This document shows, piece after piece, positions 55,241 to 56,669 of a DNA stretch of 56,669 nucleotides (positions within the stretch are counted from its first letter, which is position 1; the number at the start of each line of letters is the position of its first letter). The stretch is from Priapulus caudatus (Eukaryota > Priapulida > Priapulimorpha > Priapulimorphida > Priapulidae). The stretch spans positions 1 to 56,669 of the forward strand of contig NW_014578745.1 in NCBI RefSeq assembly GCF_000485595.1, given 5' to 3'. The notes under the pieces were generated by a model, which searched no databases, was not told the DNA's origin, and saw only the letters and a list, made by a program, of their open reading frames with translations. The translations under genes were made by a program, and so were the position numbers.

Positions 55241-55874
55241 TTATTCTGTGTATCCCCGTGTAGACATTTTGACAGCAAGCGGTTCATCACTGACTAGGAT
55301 CTCAAACACTGGTTTGATTTCTTTGAGTACAAAGTCAGGCAAAACATTCTTTTTTGCCTTTTCCAAGTCACCTTTTTCAGATGCCAATTTGAGTACATGT
55401 TCATTGAAATGACTGCTCAGATTGTCACATACAACTATCTTCCGTCCAGTTTTCGTTCTCACAGCAGGCAAAAAGACAGTGGTAAACCAGTCTGCAAAAC
55501 AGGTACTGTCAAACCATCCGCTCGAACTTCTATTGTACCGAGTGCCTTTTGGGCCACCTTCCATCCATCTGTCCCACAGGTTTTCGGCCTTATAGACGAC
55601 ATAACACGGAAGCATCTCCACTAATGCTGAACCACAGTACATTATTGATATGGCTCCTTTGTAATAGTTCGCAATTCTCTCCGGATACTTCACACCACGT
55701 TTAAACACACACCGTTTGTTCCTAGCATTATCTGATAGATTTGTTTCATCATGATTGTAAATGCAGCCGCGTGCAACTGCAATCTACATCACCTCCTTTT
55801 CCATGGACAGTTTTTTGGAAGTTTTCAAAAAGCGTTTTAACCTCATCTGCATTAGCAGCAGCATGATCTGTGGT
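55241..55874 (-). pseudogene. pogo-type DDE transposase relic
   Basis: From about 55874: ANADEVKTLFENFQKTVHGK, a frame change, then CIYNHDETNLSDNARNKRCV with the first Asp, KRGVKYPERIANYYKGAISI, MYCGSALVEMLPCYVVYKAE, GTRYNRSSSGWFD and VVCDNLSSHFNEHVL with the second Asp. The usual continuation (I-x-F-x2-LPPN-x-TH-x2-QPLD, bearing the third acidic residue) is absent; the frame passes from LASEK to GDLEKAKKNVLPDFV, a later region. The third catalytic residue is therefore lost by internal deletion. Known relatives cut and paste DNA at TA sites. Confidence 0.78.
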
Positions 55875-56420
55875 GTATTTTGAGTAGAATCCAGGAAATA
55901 GGGGCAATGGTTTTCCAACTTCTGACTGCAGCAACCAGTAAAAATCAATGACAAATAGAGTTGGTGTTTTCTCTGATTCCTGATGTTTACTTAGTGCTGA
56001 TAGATCAAAGCTGGCTTTCTCAAGCTGTTTGTAGTATGGGACAATTGCACGATCTTTCCCATCTAACTGTCGTCTCTTCTTGCCAACACGGATGCCAGTA
56101 ATTGGTTCATCATTGACATCTTCGTTTGTGGTTGTGGTGTTTTGCATATTCTGGTATCAGAACCCAGCTGTAGCATGCAAGGTGTCTTTTCCGTTGAGGT
56201 TGTCCATATTAACGGCATAGTTATCCCATCCGATCCCTGTGCCTAGGTTGTCTTGCCGTTTCACACCGTCAGGAGTATCTTGATCATTTTCTTCTATTGA
56301 ATACGCAAACTCAGTCTCCAACGCCTTGACCTCATCATAACTTATGGAGTTTCCCAGACGATTCAGGATACACAAGAACAATTTGGAACCAGTCAAAGTA
56401 CCAACTCCCAATCCAAGCAC
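55875..56420 (-). pseudogene. third Academ-type piece (N-terminal/central)
   Basis: ILNRLGNSISYDEVKALETE, GIGWDNYAVNMDNLNGKDTL, HATAGF, then after a stop IRVGKKRRQLDGKDRAIVPY, YKQLEKASFDLS and FYWLL. These blocks match the order of the same Academ protein family as 45548-47311 (there GGKIFVTSLN...AMSYTE...AMDNWDHEGAN). At about 55874 (GFYSKYT) the frame continues without a stop into pogo sequence. The upstream part lies outside the window. Confidence 0.6.
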
Positions 56421-56669
56421 CGTGCTTTATTCAAACACAGAATGAAGAAACTTGATCAACCAACAATAAAGCAATAAAAATATAGTTGACAGAAATAAAC
56501 CTAAAAAATTTGCATTTAAAGTTTGGAACTTGTTACTTGGTGCCTGAACGTGCACGGACGCGTTGGTGCGTGGACGTTACAGTACATCATTTTTGACGGA
56601 CATTTTTTCATCTTTTATTGTCAATTAACCAGTTATTATTACTATTTCTATACTCAACGCTATTTATAT
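56421..56669. other. window edge, no gene seen
   Basis: AT-rich DNA upstream of the Academ piece on the minus strand. Too short to judge. Confidence 0.4.

Overview
This is eukaryotic, metazoan DNA and most likely comes from an aquatic invertebrate. Everything recognisable points that way: intron-bearing exons with good GT/AG splice sites, and relics of an L1/Tx1-type LINE, BEL/Pao and Gypsy LTR elements, a Penelope-like element (PLE), hAT, pogo and Academ DNA transposons, a DUF6589-type gene and a pentraxin-like exon. I see no bacterial operon, CRISPR array, rRNA or tRNA gene. The phylum cannot be fixed from the sequence; cnidarian, mollusc, lancelet or sponge would all fit. Single Ns (12261, 12689, 22246), a 10-N gap (36482-36491), a 636-N gap (24971-25606) and heavy indel noise inside tandem repeats suggest a long-read draft assembly, so single frameshifts need read support before they are called biological.

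Layout, left to right. 1-6.6 kb is mostly unassigned DNA holding a two-exon minus-strand gene start (5683-4389). 6.6-17.4 kb carries four broken minus-strand pieces of an L1/Tx1-like LINE, a dispersed repeat and a 1.6 kb minisatellite of ~48 bp units. 18.1-22.0 kb is dominated by two very long AGC/AGT trinucleotide arrays separated by a candidate plus-strand LTR with a tRNA-His-like primer-binding site. 22.3-24.6 kb holds one clean pentraxin-like exon, a CT-rich tract and an envelope-like relic. 24.8-26.1 kb is a PLE fragment with a near-complete type I hammerhead ribozyme at its 3' side. 26.1-28.3 kb joins retroelement 3' sequence to a hAT relic. 28.7-34.5 kb is a BEL/Pao relic beside a complete-looking 4.8 kb Academ-type transposon with ~400 bp inverted repeats. 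35.5-38.8 kb is a Gypsy element missing its reverse transcriptase and split by a 301-bp foldback MITE. 39.2-40.6 kb is a DUF6589-type gene. 41.7-47.3 kb is a second Academ copy containing a hAT-Gypsy composite. 48-50.4 kb has a small gene and two exons of a Ulp1-type protease gene. 50.6-54.4 kb looks like a non-autonomous LTR element with a zinc-finger/coiled-coil ORF, disturbed by a 103-bp direct duplication. 54.4-56.7 kb is pogo plus a third Academ piece.

The elements do not form a pathway. The window is a layered transposon graveyard, and its most informative parts are its junctions: in-frame seams between unrelated elements, repeated loss of RT domains, shared LINE breakpoints, and Academ copies whose XPG/FEN-like nuclease motif can be compared. 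Almost every coding relic lies on the minus strand. Family names are from pattern memory, not database search.
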